Assembly: GCF_027213785.1 (NCBI RefSeq)
Contig: NZ_JAPWGO010000002.1
Location: forward strand, 62,001 to 126,000
From: Limimaricola sp. G21655-S1
GTDB taxonomy: Bacteria > Pseudomonadota > Alphaproteobacteria > Rhodobacterales > Rhodobacteraceae
Direction of reading: 5' to 3'
Length of the DNA stretch: 64,000 nucleotides
Both the position numbers and the translations under genes were made by a program. This document shows, in pieces, positions 53,600 through 63,234 of this stretch. The notes under the pieces were generated by a model. The model ran no database searches. It was not told the origin of the DNA and was given only the letters and a program-made list of their open reading frames with translations. How positions within the stretch are numbered: the stretch's first letter is position 1; the number at the start of each line of letters is the position of its first letter.

Positions 53600-54073
53600 T
53601 CATTCGCAGGGATCGGCTGCCGGCGTCTCGTCGCTGCCGATCGAAGGGTGGCGCAGCGTGTCGCCGGGCGCGATGCCGAGCCGTTCCGCCATGCCGCCAT
53701 TGAGCTCCAGAACGTACTGGATGTCGGTGCCACCCGGGATCGGGGTTTCGTCGAGGGGCTGCGCGCGCTCGTGGATGCTGCGCACGGTCCCATCGGGGCC
53801 GGCGAAGATCATGTCGAGCGGAATGAGCGTGTTGCGCATCCAGAAGGACACGGCCTGCGGCTCTTCATAGACGAAGAGCATGCCCGTCATGCGCGGCATC
53901 TCAGGGACGTTCATCAGCCCCTGCGCCCGCTCGGCGGCATCATCGGCCACGGCCACGGTGAAGGCCGCCTGCCCCCAATCGCCCCGTATCGTCACCCGGT
54001 CGGGCGCGCAGGTCGCGGCCTGCAGGGCCAGCGGCGCCGAGACGGCGAAGGCCGCCAGCAGCAGCGCCTTCAT
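53600..54073 (-). CDS. DUF192 family exported protein
   Basis: 157 aa with a signal peptide ending LQAATC. DUF192 features: [33 protein letters not shown] and PLDMIF. Structures of the family show a small beta-barrel; the function is unknown. Its start overlaps the stop of the upstream cold-shock gene (ATGA). Confidence 0.85.
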   Translation of the reverse strand: MKALLLAAFAVSAPLALQAATCAPDRVTIRGDWGQAAFTVAVADDAAERAQGLMNVPEMPRMTGMLFVYEEPQAVSFWMRNTLIPLDMIFAGPDGTVRSIHERAQPLDETPIPGGTDIQYVLELNGGMAERLGIAPGDTLRHPSIGSDETPAADPCE

Positions 54074-54651
54074 TCCTCGTCCCCGTTCCCATCCTCGGGC
54101 TTCGCGGCCCCCGGCTGGCGCAGCGCCGCGTCCCAAGTGAGGATTTCCGTCGCCATTCGCCCGCGCTTGCCCTGGATCACCCGCAGCGACACCGCCTCGC
54201 CGGGTTCGAGATCCGCGAGGCCGGACGCCCGCAGCACCTCGACATGGAGGAATATGTCGTCGCCGGCGCCGAAGATGTTGGCGAAACCGAAGCCCTTGGC
54301 CTTGTCGAACCACTTGATCCGCGCCGGTTCGAGCGGACGGCTCGCGAGATATTCGGGATCGAACTCCTGGAAATCGGCCAGCGGCACCGCGGCGGCGGTC
54401 GCCGGCGCCTCGAGCGACAGGATGGCGGCGGCCTGGATGCCGCGCTCGGTGCGATGGGCAAGGATGCGTATCCGCGCGCCATCGGCCACCGAGTTCTGGC
54501 CATAGTTGCGCAGTACATTGGCGTGCAGCAGGATGTCGGAGCCGCCGTCATCGGGCACGATGAAGCCGAATCCCTTCGCCGGATCGAACCACTTGACGTG
54601 TCCCGCGATCTCGAGGCGGTCCTCCGTCTGCTTGTCCAGCATGTCGTTCAT
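54070..54651 (-). CDS. Double cold-shock-domain protein
   Basis: 193 aa with two nucleic-acid-binding OB folds. The RNP1 motifs are KGFGFIVPD in the first and KGFGFANIF in the second, each followed by an RNP2-like DILLH or DIFLH. The two-domain form is typical of alphaproteobacteria. GGAGGCGGAG precedes the ATG at 54651. About 100 bases separate it from pdxH upstream on the same strand, which may carry its own promoter. Confidence 0.92.
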   Translation of the reverse strand: MNDMLDKQTEDRLEIAGHVKWFDPAKGFGFIVPDDGGSDILLHANVLRNYGQNSVADGARIRILAHRTERGIQAAAILSLEAPATAAAVPLADFQEFDPEYLASRPLEPARIKWFDKAKGFGFANIFGAGDDIFLHVEVLRASGLADLEPGEAVSLRVIQGKRGRMATEILTWDAALRQPGAAKPEDGNGDEE

Positions 54652-54751
54652 CTCCGCCTCCAGCAGCCTTGTCCCGGCCCGTCCGATTTTTTTCGTCTGT
54701 GCAGCACAGTCCGAGGGTGGCTACAAGCATCGAATTTCATTCCGTGTGAAA

Positions 54752-55360
54752 TCACGGTCCTAAACGTAACACTTCGAACGGATGGTTCAGCGTCGGTCTC
54801 GACCATTTGTACCGGTCGTGAAGCCGATGTGCGCCATCTGCCCAAAATTCGATCTCGAGCGGTCTGAGCCGATATCCACCCCAGAAGGCCGGCCGCGGCG
54901 GATCCTCGCCAAGCTCGGCATCGAGTCGCGCCACCTCCGCCTCGAGCGCCGCGCGCGAGGCGATCGCACGACTTTGAGGCGAAGCCCAGGCCCCCACCCT
55001 GCTCTCACGCGGCCGTGATCTAAAATAGGCGTCGGCGATCGGGCCGTCCTCGCGTTCCACCAACCCGCGCACCCGGATCTGTCGGCGCAGCGACTTCCAG
55101 TGCATGGCGAAAGCGGCGCGGCCATTGCTGTCGATCTGGCGCGCCTTGGCGCTTTCGTAGTTCGTGTAGAACACGAACGCATCGCTCTCGATGCTCTTGA
55201 GCAGTACGATTCTCACATCCGGCAGACCCTCGGAATCAACCGTGGCCAGCGCGATCGCGTTGGGATCCGAAGGCTCGTGGCGCCCGGCTTCCTCAAGCCA
55301 GAGCCTTGCAATATTCAGCGGATCATCTCCGGCGAAGATGCCGACACGCGGGTCCATCAT
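54752..55360 (-). CDS. pdxH: Pyridoxamine 5'-phosphate oxidase
   Basis: A 202-aa FMN enzyme forming pyridoxal phosphate. Conserved segments: [41 protein letters not shown]-like [28 protein letters not shown] and the C-terminal RLHDRYKW. Length is normal. Divergent from fabI across 165 bases. Confidence 0.94.
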   Translation of the reverse strand: MMDPRVGIFAGDDPLNIARLWLEEAGRHEPSDPNAIALATVDSEGLPDVRIVLLKSIESDAFVFYTNYESAKARQIDSNGRAAFAMHWKSLRRQIRVRGLVEREDGPIADAYFRSRPRESRVGAWASPQSRAIASRAALEAEVARLDAELGEDPPRPAFWGGYRLRPLEIEFWADGAHRLHDRYKWSRPTLNHPFEVLRLGP

Positions 55361-55525
55361 ACAAACTCACTCACTCGTATTCCGACAGTATACTCCATTC
55401 TCAACCATTTAGTCCCCTCTCCTTCCGCTCTAAGCATGACGTCACGTAGGCCCGTGGCCTTGATGCCATGCTCCCTATCGCCTACACCGGATCGAAACGG
55501 CGCCGGATCGGCAAGAGGGACATTC

Positions 55526-56332
55526 ATGACATCGCAGTTGATGGCGGGAAAACGCGGCCTCATCATGGGGCTCGCCAACGACAAGTCGATCGCCTGGGGC
55601 ATCGCCAAGGCCTGCGCCGGTGCCGGCGCCGAGCTGGCCTTCTCCTATCAGGGCGAGGCGCTGAAGAAGCGGGTCGGCCCGCTCGCGGCGGAGGTCGGCT
55701 CCGACATCGTGCTGCCCTGCGACGTCGGCGACGAGGACAGCATCGACGCGCTGTTCACCGCGCTGCAGGAGAAATGGGGCAAGCTCGACTTCATCGTCCA
55801 CGCCATCGGCTTTTCCGACAAGTCCGAGCTGCGCGGCCGCTATGTCGACACCTCGAAGCAGAACTTCCTGATGTCGATGGACATCTCGGTCTGGTCCTTC
55901 ACCTCGGTGGTGAAGCGCGCGGCGCCGATGATGACCGAGGGCGGCTCCTGCCTGACGCTGACCTATTACGGCGCCGAGAAGGTGATGCCGCACTACAACG
56001 TCATGGGCGTTGCCAAGGCGGCTCTGGAGGCGAGCGTGCAGTACCTCGCGGAGGATCTGGGCCGCGACGCGATCCGGGTCAACGCGATCTCTGCCGGCAC
56101 CATCAAGACGCTGGCCGCCTCCGGCATCGGTGATTTCCGTTACATCATGAAGTGGAACGAGTATAATTCGCCACTGCGCCGCACGGTCACCCAGGAGGAG
56201 GTCGGAAAATCCGCCCTCTACCTCTTGTCGGATCTGGGCAGCGCGGTTACCGGCGAGGTCCATCACGTCGATGCGGGCTACCACGTGATCGGCATGAAGA
56301 ACCCCGACGCGCCCGACATCACGAAAGGCTGA
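55526..56332 (+). CDS. fabI: Enoyl-[acyl-carrier-protein] reductase (NADH)
   Basis: A 268-aa short-chain-dehydrogenase enzyme that completes each fatty-acid elongation round. NAD-binding [15 protein letters not shown], active site [13 protein letters not shown] (Tyr and Lys six apart) and [15 protein letters not shown] are all as in FabI. GAGGGA six bases upstream supports the ATG at 55526. gpt follows after five bases. Confidence 0.95.
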   Translation: MTSQLMAGKRGLIMGLANDKSIAWGIAKACAGAGAELAFSYQGEALKKRVGPLAAEVGSDIVLPCDVGDEDSIDALFTALQEKWGKLDFIVHAIGFSDKSELRGRYVDTSKQNFLMSMDISVWSFTSVVKRAAPMMTEGGSCLTLTYYGAEKVMPHYNVMGVAKAALEASVQYLAEDLGRDAIRVNAISAGTIKTLAASGIGDFRYIMKWNEYNSPLRRTVTQEEVGKSALYLLSDLGSAVTGEVHHVDAGYHVIGMKNPDAPDITKG

Positions 56333-56337
56333 GAGCG

Positions 56338-56844
56338 ATGACCGACCGACTGCCGCATGAAAAGGGCTTCCACGTATCCTGGGACCAGCTGCACCGCGAC
56401 AGCCGCGCCTTGGCCTGGCGGCTCGACGGCCGGGGCCCCGACGCCGAGGGCGCCTGGAAGGCGGTGGTCGCGATCACCCGCGGTGGCATGGCGCCGGCGA
56501 TGATCGTCGCCCGCGAGCTCGGCATCCGCACCGTCGACACGATCTCGGTCAAGTCCTACGAGCACCAGAATCAGGCCAGCGCCAAGGTGCTGAAGGCCCC
56601 CGACGCCGAGATGATGGGCGACGGCACCGGCATCCTCGTGGTCGATGACCTCGTCGATACCGGCCGCACGCTGGAGCTGGTGCGCCAGCTCTATCCCAAC
56701 GCCCATTTCGCCACCGTCTATGCCAAGCCGATGGGCAACGGCCAGGTCGACACCTATGTCACCGAGGTGAGCCAGGACACCTGGATCTTCTTCCCGTGGG
56801 ACATGGCCCTGCAATATGTCGAGCCCTATCGCGGCAAGGACTGA
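56338..56844 (+). CDS. gpt: Xanthine-guanine phosphoribosyltransferase
   Basis: 168 aa purine salvage enzyme. The PRPP loop is [15 protein letters not shown] and the N-terminal part has [21 protein letters not shown]. Co-transcribed with fabI by spacing. Confidence 0.93.
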   Translation: MTDRLPHEKGFHVSWDQLHRDSRALAWRLDGRGPDAEGAWKAVVAITRGGMAPAMIVARELGIRTVDTISVKSYEHQNQASAKVLKAPDAEMMGDGTGILVVDDLVDTGRTLELVRQLYPNAHFATVYAKPMGNGQVDTYVTEVSQDTWIFFPWDMALQYVEPYRGKD

Positions 56845-56863
56845 GCCGCTCCGGCACCTGCAC

Positions 56864-56890
56864 AACGGCCCCGCCATCGGCGGGGCCGTT
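56864..56890 (+). terminator. Hairpin terminator after gpt
   Basis: AACGGCCCCGCC-ATC-GGCGGGGCCGTT is a perfect 12-bp stem with a three-base loop. The T-run is missing, as is usual in GC-rich Rhodobacterales. Confidence 0.75.
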
Positions 56891-56995
56891 CGCGTTCCGG
56901 CCCGCCCCATCGGGCGTATCGCGCGATGCGGGCCCGGCGATTGCGCCCGCATCGCCGCGGGTCTAGCGTCCCCTGCGACACCCCAGGGAGACGAC

Positions 56996-58174
56996 ATGAG
57001 CAGCAGCCGCACCGCATCGACCTTTCCACCTCCCGTGATGGAGGCCCGCCGCTGGATCGAGGGGGTCAGCTTCCCGCCCGAGCGGCCGCTCCTGAACGTC
57101 AGCCAGGCCGCGCCGGTCGATCCGCCGCCCGAGCCGCTGCGACGCGCCATGGCCGAGATCGTCATGCAGGATGCCAGCGCCCATCTCTATGGCCCGGTCC
57201 TCGGCCTGCCGGACCTGCGCGAGGAAATCGCGCGGCACTGGAGCGAAGCCTATCGCGGCCGCGTCGTGCCCGAGCAGGTGGCGGTCACCTCGGGCTGCAA
57301 CCAGGCCTATTGCGCCGCGATCTCGGCGCTTTGCGGCGAAGGTTCCGAGGTGATCCTGCCCAGCCCGTGGTACTTCAATCACCGCATGTGGAACGACATG
57401 GCCGGGGTGCGGACCCTGCCGCTCGAGACCGGCCCGACGCTGCTGCCCGACCCCGAGGCCGCCGCGGCGCTGATCACGCCCGCGACCCGTGCCATCGTGC
57501 TGGTGAGCCCCAACAACCCCGGCGGCGTCGAATACCCCGCCGAGCTGCTCGCCGCCTTTCGCGACCTGTGCCGCGACCGCGGCCTCGCGCTGATCCTCGA
57601 CGAGACCTATCGCGACTTCGACAGCCGCGAGGGACCGGCGCATGAGCTGTTCTCGGACCCGGACTGGGCCGAGGTGCTGGTGCAGCTCTATTCCTTCTCC
57701 AAGGCCTACCGCCTCACCGGCCACCGGGTCGGCGCCGTCACCGCGAGCACTGCGCGGATCGCGCAGATGGAGCGGTTCCTCGACACGGTGACGATCTGCC
57801 CGACCAGCCTCGGCCAGAAGGCGGCCCTGTGGGGCATGCGCAACTTGGGCGACTGGCTGGCGGGCGAGCGCGCCGAGATCCTCTCGCGCCGCCGCGCCAT
57901 GGAACGGAGCTTCGCGCGGCTCGCGCCGCAGGGCTGGCGGCTGATGGGCTGCGGCGCCTATTTCGGCTGGATCGAGCATCCCCATGCCGAGCCTTCCGAC
58001 GCGCTGGCGCAGCGGCTGGTGCACGAGGCGGGCGTGCTGCTGCTGCCGGGCACGATGTTCACGCCCGAGGGCTCCGAGGCGGGCCGGCGGCAGCTGCGTA
58101 TCGCCTTCGCCAATGTCGACGCCACCGGCATCGCCAAGCTGGAAACCCGGCTCGCGGCGCTGCCCGCGCGCTGA
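56996..58174 (+). CDS. Class I/II PLP-dependent aminotransferase
   Basis: 392 aa. The PLP lysine is in YSFSKAYRLTGHRVG, preceded by ILDETYRDF (Asp) and SPNNPGG. It resembles aspartate/aromatic-type aminotransferases in family I gamma. Substrate is unknown. GGGAG before the ATG at 56996 fixes the start. Confidence 0.88.
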   Translation: MSSSRTASTFPPPVMEARRWIEGVSFPPERPLLNVSQAAPVDPPPEPLRRAMAEIVMQDASAHLYGPVLGLPDLREEIARHWSEAYRGRVVPEQVAVTSGCNQAYCAAISALCGEGSEVILPSPWYFNHRMWNDMAGVRTLPLETGPTLLPDPEAAAALITPATRAIVLVSPNNPGGVEYPAELLAAFRDLCRDRGLALILDETYRDFDSREGPAHELFSDPDWAEVLVQLYSFSKAYRLTGHRVGAVTASTARIAQMERFLDTVTICPTSLGQKAALWGMRNLGDWLAGERAEILSRRRAMERSFARLAPQGWRLMGCGAYFGWIEHPHAEPSDALAQRLVHEAGVLLLPGTMFTPEGSEAGRRQLRIAFANVDATGIAKLETRLAALPAR

Positions 58175-58291
58175 GCACGACCCCGGGCGGGGCCCTCGCC
58201 GCGGACGGGGCCCGGCCCCATCCGCTTGCACGGCCCCGCCCGCTTGCCTATTCAACGGCTCACGCCGAAGGGGCGCGACAGGGAGACCGCA

Positions 58292-60190
58292 ATGGCATCG
58301 AGCAAGGGCAACCGCGTATTCGTCTGGATCATCCTGATCCTGCTCTTCGTGGGCCTGATCGGCTTCGGGGCCACCGGGCTCACGGGCAACGCGACCCGGC
58401 TCGGCACGGTCGGCGACAAGGATCTGGAAATCCAGAGCTACGCCAACGCGCTGCAAAGTCGCATCCGCGCGCTCGAAAGCCAGACCGGCTCGGCGGTGAG
58501 CTTCGCGCAGGCGCAGCAATTCGGCCTCGACCGGGCGGTGCTGGGCCAGCTCGTCACCGAGCGGGTGCTCGATGCCGAGGCCGAGGCGCTGGGCCTTTCG
58601 GTGGGCGACGCCCGTGTGCGCGACCAGGTGCTGGCGATCCCGGCCTTTCAGGGACTGAACGGCAGCTTCGACCGCGACGCCTATCGCGACGCGCTGTCCC
58701 GCAACGGCCTCAGCGTGGCCGAGTTCGAGCAGAGCCTGCGCGAGGGCGAGGCCCGCGCCCTGCTGCAGACGGCGGTGGTCGGCGGCGTCGCCGCGCCCGA
58801 CGCCCATGTCGAGGCGCTGGTCGAGTTCCTGATGTCCCGGCGCGACATCACCTGGGCGCCGGTGACGCTCGGCGCCGCGCCCGCGCCCGCCGCCGATGAC
58901 GGCCGCCCGCGGGTGATCCTGCCCGAGATCCTGCTCGACGCCGAGATCCCCGCCCCCACCGAGGCCGAGATCGAGGCGCGCTACGCCGCCGCGCCCGAGG
59001 CCTATACCGCGCCCGAGATCCGGCAGATCAGCTATGTCTGGCTGCGCCCCGAGGACGTGGCCGAAGAGATCGAGATCGACAACGCGCAGGTGCGCGAACT
59101 CTACGAGCAGCGCCTCTCCGAATACGTGCAGGAGGAGCGCCGGCTGGTCGAGCGGCTGGTCTATCCCAACGCCGAGGCCGCCGAAACGGCGCTGGCCCGG
59201 CTCGAGGCGGGCGAGGCCGGCTTCGAGGATCTGGTCGAGGCGCGCGGGCTGAGCCTCGAGGCGGTGGATCTGGGCGACGTGGCCGAGGCCGATCTGGACG
59301 GCGCCGCCGAGACGGTCTTCGCCGCAGAGGCCGGCGACGTGGTGGGCCCGGTCGAGACCGATCTCGGCCCTGCTCTGTTCCGCGTCAACGCCGTGCTCGC
59401 CGCCGAGGAGGTACCCTTCGAGGCGGTCGAGGACGACCTGCGCGCCGAGCTGGCCCAGGCCCGCGCCCGCCGGGAGATCGAGCGCCGCAGCCAGGAGATC
59501 ACCGACCTGCTCGCGGGCGGCGCCGCGCTCGAGGATCTGGCCGAGCGCGCCGACATGGAGCTGGGCACGATCGAATGGTCCGAGGAGGTCTCCGACGGCA
59601 TCGCCGCCTATGCACCGTTCCGCGAGGCGGCCGCCGCCGCGCAGGAGGGCGGTTTCCCCGAGCTTCTGGGCTTCGAGGATGGCGGCGTCTTCGCGCTGCG
59701 TCTCGACGGCGTGACGCCGCCCCAGCTGCGTCCGCTCGACGAGGTGCGCGCGCAGGTGATCGCCGATGTCGAGGCCGAGACCCGGGCGCGGCTGCGCGGC
59801 GAGCGGGCCGAGGCGCTGGCGGCCGAGATCGCCGGCGGCGCGAGCTTCGCCGAAGCGGGCCTCGCCCCGCAGGAGGCGCAGAACCTCACCCGCCGCGCCT
59901 TCGTCGAGGGCACCTTCCCCGGCTTCATCCGCGAGATCTTCGAGATGAAGGAAGGCGAGACCCGCGCGATCACCGGCGACGGCTTTGCCGCCGTGGTCCG
60001 GCTCGATGCCGTGGCGCCGCCCGCCGAGGAGGATGCCGGCGTCGCGGCCGAGCGTCAGGCGATCGAGGAGCGGCTCGGCACCGGCATCGCGCAGGACATC
60101 TACACCGCCTATGCCAGCGCCGTGCAGGCCCGCACCGAGATCCGCATCGACGACACCGCCGTCCAGGCGGTCCATTCCTCCTTCAGGTAA
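58292..60190 (+). CDS. ppiD: PpiD-like periplasmic peptidyl-prolyl isomerase / chaperone
   Basis: 632 aa. One N-terminal membrane anchor (VFVWIILILLFVGLIGFGATG), a SurA-N-like segment (residues about 35-170), a parvulin-type PPIase domain with diverged active site (around 260-380) and a long helical acidic C-terminus. It helps outer-membrane and periplasmic proteins fold at the Sec translocon. GGGAG precedes the ATG. trpE follows after seven bases. Confidence 0.88.
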   Translation: MASSKGNRVFVWIILILLFVGLIGFGATGLTGNATRLGTVGDKDLEIQSYANALQSRIRALESQTGSAVSFAQAQQFGLDRAVLGQLVTERVLDAEAEALGLSVGDARVRDQVLAIPAFQGLNGSFDRDAYRDALSRNGLSVAEFEQSLREGEARALLQTAVVGGVAAPDAHVEALVEFLMSRRDITWAPVTLGAAPAPAADDGRPRVILPEILLDAEIPAPTEAEIEARYAAAPEAYTAPEIRQISYVWLRPEDVAEEIEIDNAQVRELYEQRLSEYVQEERRLVERLVYPNAEAAETALARLEAGEAGFEDLVEARGLSLEAVDLGDVAEADLDGAAETVFAAEAGDVVGPVETDLGPALFRVNAVLAAEEVPFEAVEDDLRAELAQARARREIERRSQEITDLLAGGAALEDLAERADMELGTIEWSEEVSDGIAAYAPFREAAAAAQEGGFPELLGFEDGGVFALRLDGVTPPQLRPLDEVRAQVIADVEAETRARLRGERAEALAAEIAGGASFAEAGLAPQEAQNLTRRAFVEGTFPGFIREIFEMKEGETRAITGDGFAAVVRLDAVAPPAEEDAGVAAERQAIEERLGTGIAQDIYTAYASAVQARTEIRIDDTAVQAVHSSFR

Positions 60191-60197
60191 GACGCCC

Positions 60198-61706
60198 ATG
60201 CTCAGCCCCGATTTCGAGACGTTCCGCCAAGGCTACGAGACAGGCGCGAACCAGATCGTCTGGACCCGCCTCGCGGCCGATCTCGACACGCCGGTCTCGC
60301 TGATGCTGAAGCTCGCCAATGCCGGCAAGCACGCCTTCATCCTGGAAAGCGTGACGGGGGGCGAGGCGCGCGGCCGCTACTCGATCATCGGCATGAATCC
60401 CGATCTGGTCTGGGATTGCCGCGGCACGCAGAGCCGGGTGAACCGCGCCGCGCGCTACGACGACGACGCCTTCGAGGATCTCGACGGCCACCCGCTCGAC
60501 ACGCTGCGCGCGCTCCTCGCCGAGAGCCGGATCGACCTGCCCGAGGACCTGCCCGCCGCCTCGGCCGGGCTGTTCGGCTATCTGGGCTACGACATGATCC
60601 GTCTGGTGGAGCGTCTGCCCGACGTGAACCCCGACCCGCTCGGCCTGCCCGACGCGGTGATGATGCGCCCCACCGTGGTGGCGGTGCTCGACGGGGTGAA
60701 GGGCGAGGTGATCCTGGTGGCCCCGGCCTGGTGCGGCCAGGGCCAGTCGGCCCGCGCCGCCTTCGCCCAGGCCGCCGAGCGCGTGACCGAGGCGATGCGC
60801 GCGCTCGACCGGCCGGTGCCGCAGGAGGCACGGGCGCTTCAGGCGCCGGCGCCGCTCTCGGAGCCGGTGTCGAACTTCACCCATGAGGGCTATCTCGCCG
60901 CCGTGGAGAAGGCCAAGGAGTACATCCGCGCGGGTGACATCTTCCAGGTGGTGCCGGCGCAGCGCTGGACCCAGGATTTCCCCGAGCCGCCCTTCGCGCT
61001 CTACCGGAGCCTGCGGCGCACCAACCCCTCGCCCTTCATGTTCTACTTCAATTTCGGCGGCTACCAGCTGGTCGGCGCCTCCCCCGAGATCCTCGTGCGG
61101 GTGATGGGCGGCGAGGTGACGATCCGCCCGATCGCGGGCACCCGGCCGCGCGGCGCCACGCCCGAGCAGGACCGGGCGAACGAGGAAAGCCTGCTGGCCG
61201 ATGCCAAGGAGCTGTCCGAGCACCTGATGCTGCTGGATCTGGGGCGCAACGACGTGGGCCGGGTGGCCAAGCCCGGCACCGTGCGCCCGACCGAGCGCTT
61301 CATCATCGAGCGCTATTCCCACGTCATGCACATCGTCTCCAACGTGGTGGGCGAGCTGCGCGACGATCAGGACGCGCTCTCGGCGCTTCTGGCGGGGCTG
61401 CCGGCGGGCACGGTTTCGGGCGCGCCCAAGGTGCGGGCGATGGAGATCATCGACGAGCTCGAACCCGAGAAGCGCGGCGTCTATGGCGGGGGCCTTGGCT
61501 ATTTCAGCGCCGGTGGCGACATGGACATGTGCATCGCGCTCAGGACCGCGGTGGTGCAGGACGGCAAGCTCTACATTCAGGCCGGCGGCGGCGTGGTCCA
61601 TGACAGCGACCCCGAGGCCGAGTACATGGAGACGGTGCACAAGTCGAACGCGCTCAGGCGCGCCGCGGCGGACGCCGCCATGTTCCGCCCGGAGGGCAAT
61701 GGCTGA
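60198..61706 (+). CDS. trpE: Anthranilate synthase component I
   Basis: 502 aa. Chorismate plus glutamine to anthranilate with TrpG, the first step of tryptophan synthesis. The tryptophan-feedback site is seen as FILES (47-51). Chorismate-binding motifs: NPSPFMFYFNF, IAGTRPRG, LMLLDLGRNDVGRV and GTVSGAPKVRAMEIIDELE. The trpG/trpD/trpC genes are not in the window. No leader peptide with Trp codons was found upstream. Confidence 0.95.
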   Translation: MLSPDFETFRQGYETGANQIVWTRLAADLDTPVSLMLKLANAGKHAFILESVTGGEARGRYSIIGMNPDLVWDCRGTQSRVNRAARYDDDAFEDLDGHPLDTLRALLAESRIDLPEDLPAASAGLFGYLGYDMIRLVERLPDVNPDPLGLPDAVMMRPTVVAVLDGVKGEVILVAPAWCGQGQSARAAFAQAAERVTEAMRALDRPVPQEARALQAPAPLSEPVSNFTHEGYLAAVEKAKEYIRAGDIFQVVPAQRWTQDFPEPPFALYRSLRRTNPSPFMFYFNFGGYQLVGASPEILVRVMGGEVTIRPIAGTRPRGATPEQDRANEESLLADAKELSEHLMLLDLGRNDVGRVAKPGTVRPTERFIIERYSHVMHIVSNVVGELRDDQDALSALLAGLPAGTVSGAPKVRAMEIIDELEPEKRGVYGGGLGYFSAGGDMDMCIALRTAVVQDGKLYIQAGGGVVHDSDPEAEYMETVHKSNALRRAAADAAMFRPEGNG

Positions 61707-61726
61707 ACCGAGACTGGAACGAGACT

Positions 61727-61746
61727 GGGCGGGGATCACCCCGCCC
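61727..61746 (+). terminator. Hairpin after trpE
   Basis: GGGCGGGG-ATCA-CCCCGCCC, a perfect 8-bp stem with a four-base loop, 20 bases after the trpE stop. Confidence 0.55.
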
Positions 61747-62077
61747 TTCGCGGTAAATGCCGCACGCGAACCCGGGCTGGCCGGATCGTGCCCGACCATT
61801 CCCGTGAGCGGTACCAGGTGCGAGGTTCATGGTGGGAAGCGACACGAGCTACTTGCGAAGACTTCTTTGCAGGCCCTCCCGGGCATGTTGCCGTTCACGC
61901 GCGCCGGGACCGACACGACCTCCACGGGCCCGAGACCATGACCGGGGCATCGCGAACTCCCGTATCATCCAGATCTCGATCGAGCCTTCGAAAGACGAAG
62001 CCCCTCGCGACGCTACGCGACCTTGCTCGCGGCCAGATGCGCGTGAATGAGGCCTCCGGGCTATAGAGGACCAAGGC
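61747..62077. other. Intergenic, about 330 bases, no gene seen
   Basis: No coding sequence with a plausible ribosome binding site. Short frames on both strands lack family motifs. The last 15 bases carry AGAGGA, the ribosome binding site of the next gene. Confidence 0.5.
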
Positions 62078-62578
62078 TTGGCTGATCGCATCACGGCGCT
62101 GAATATCGCTGCCCATCTGGATCAGGTGGCGGGCTTCTATACTGAGGCGCCCGATTATTGGCTCTTGGCGGAAGAAAGCCATCCGGACCCCTACGAAAAG
62201 GCGGAGGAGTTCTTTACCGCTGGCGCGCCGGGCTGCGACCTCGATCGCTCCCGGTTTCTGGGGCTCTTCTCGGACAGCCGGCTTTCCGGGCTGGCCGAGC
62301 TTCATTACGGCTTTCCCACGGAGAGCGATGCCTATCTCGGTCTGATGATCCTCGGGCCTTGGGCCCAGCGAGCCGGGCGCGGGGCCGCGTTCCTGTCCAG
62401 GATCGAAGACCTCGCGCGCTCGGATGGGGCAACGAAGCTGTATGTGGGCGTCCTCGAGGCGAACCCGCGGGGGCGCGCGTTCTGGGAGCGCGAAGGGTTC
62501 CGGGCGACCGGGGTCAGCAAGGCGGACAACACGCATGGCCTCGACCATGTGCTTCATCGCCTCGTGAAGCCGCTCTGA
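62078..62578 (+). CDS. GNAT-family N-acetyltransferase
   Basis: 166 aa, single acetyl-CoA-binding domain. Motif A lies around LMILGPWAQRAGRGAAFL and motif B around LYVGVLEANPRGRAFWEREGFRATG. The TTG at 62078 is chosen because AGAGGA is seven bases upstream. Substrate unknown. Confidence 0.8.
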   Translation: MADRITALNIAAHLDQVAGFYTEAPDYWLLAEESHPDPYEKAEEFFTAGAPGCDLDRSRFLGLFSDSRLSGLAELHYGFPTESDAYLGLMILGPWAQRAGRGAAFLSRIEDLARSDGATKLYVGVLEANPRGRAFWEREGFRATGVSKADNTHGLDHVLHRLVKPL

Positions 62579-62613
62579 AGCCAGAACCGCAGCTCATGAT
62601 GCCCCTGTAGCAA

Positions 62614-62647
62614 TGCAGCCGCCGAAGTCCCTGCGGCTGCACTTTTT
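62614..62647 (+). terminator. Intrinsic terminator after the GNAT gene
   Basis: TGCAGCCGC / GCGGCTGCA, a 9-bp stem with a ten-base loop, followed by CTTTTT. Confidence 0.85.
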
Positions 62648-62699
62648 CGGCAATGGGCCGGGGGTCGCCCCACCCATCTGGTCTGTCGCCGCGCCGCGT

Positions 62700-63104
62700 T
62701 CAGCGGCGGCGCATCAGCGCGTCGAGGCTCCACGGCCCCGGACCCGCGACGAAGATGTAGAGGAAGACGAAGCAGTAGAGGATCGCCGCATCGCCGCCGT
62801 TGAGCGTCGGGAACAGGTTGCCCGGCGCGTGGAACGCCCAGTAGGCCACCGCCATCATGCCGGAGAGCACGAAGGCCACCGGGCGGGTGAACAGCCCGAC
62901 CAATAGCAGCAGGCCGCCCACCAGTTCGAGCAGACCGCCCACCCCCATCAGCGAGGCCAGCGGCGGCGTCTGTTCGCTCGGCGGAAAGGCGAAGATCTTC
63001 TGGCTGCCATGCAGCGTGAAGATCAGGGCGCTGACGATGCGCAGCACGCTGAGCATTTCGGGCGCACGGGCGGCGAGGCCGGTCTGGGAGGGGGCGGAGG
63101 TCAT
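62700..63104 (-). CDS. DoxX-family membrane protein
   Basis: 134 aa with four membrane segments. RIVSALIFTLHGSQKIFAF, GVGGLLELVGGLLLLVGLFTRPVAF and MMAVAYWAFHAP are typical DoxX motifs. The family includes subunits of quinone-linked oxidoreductases and proteins of oxidative stress response; the role here is unknown. Confidence 0.85.
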   Translation of the reverse strand: MTSAPSQTGLAARAPEMLSVLRIVSALIFTLHGSQKIFAFPPSEQTPPLASLMGVGGLLELVGGLLLLVGLFTRPVAFVLSGMMAVAYWAFHAPGNLFPTLNGGDAAILYCFVFLYIFVAGPGPWSLDALMRRR

Positions 63105-63234
63105 GGGCGATCCATTCGATGATGTGGTGACGCGTCATCAGTGATCGGCACCGGGATGGCGGTCAAATCACCGACCCTGTGCGCCAATACGCAGATCCCG
63201 CCCCGCCGACCTGCCCGGCCCTACTTCGATCATC

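Noticed and set aside
60000-60197. trp attenuator leader upstream of trpE
   Set aside because: ppiD ends seven bases before trpE; no leader peptide with tandem Trp codons or alternative hairpins was seen.
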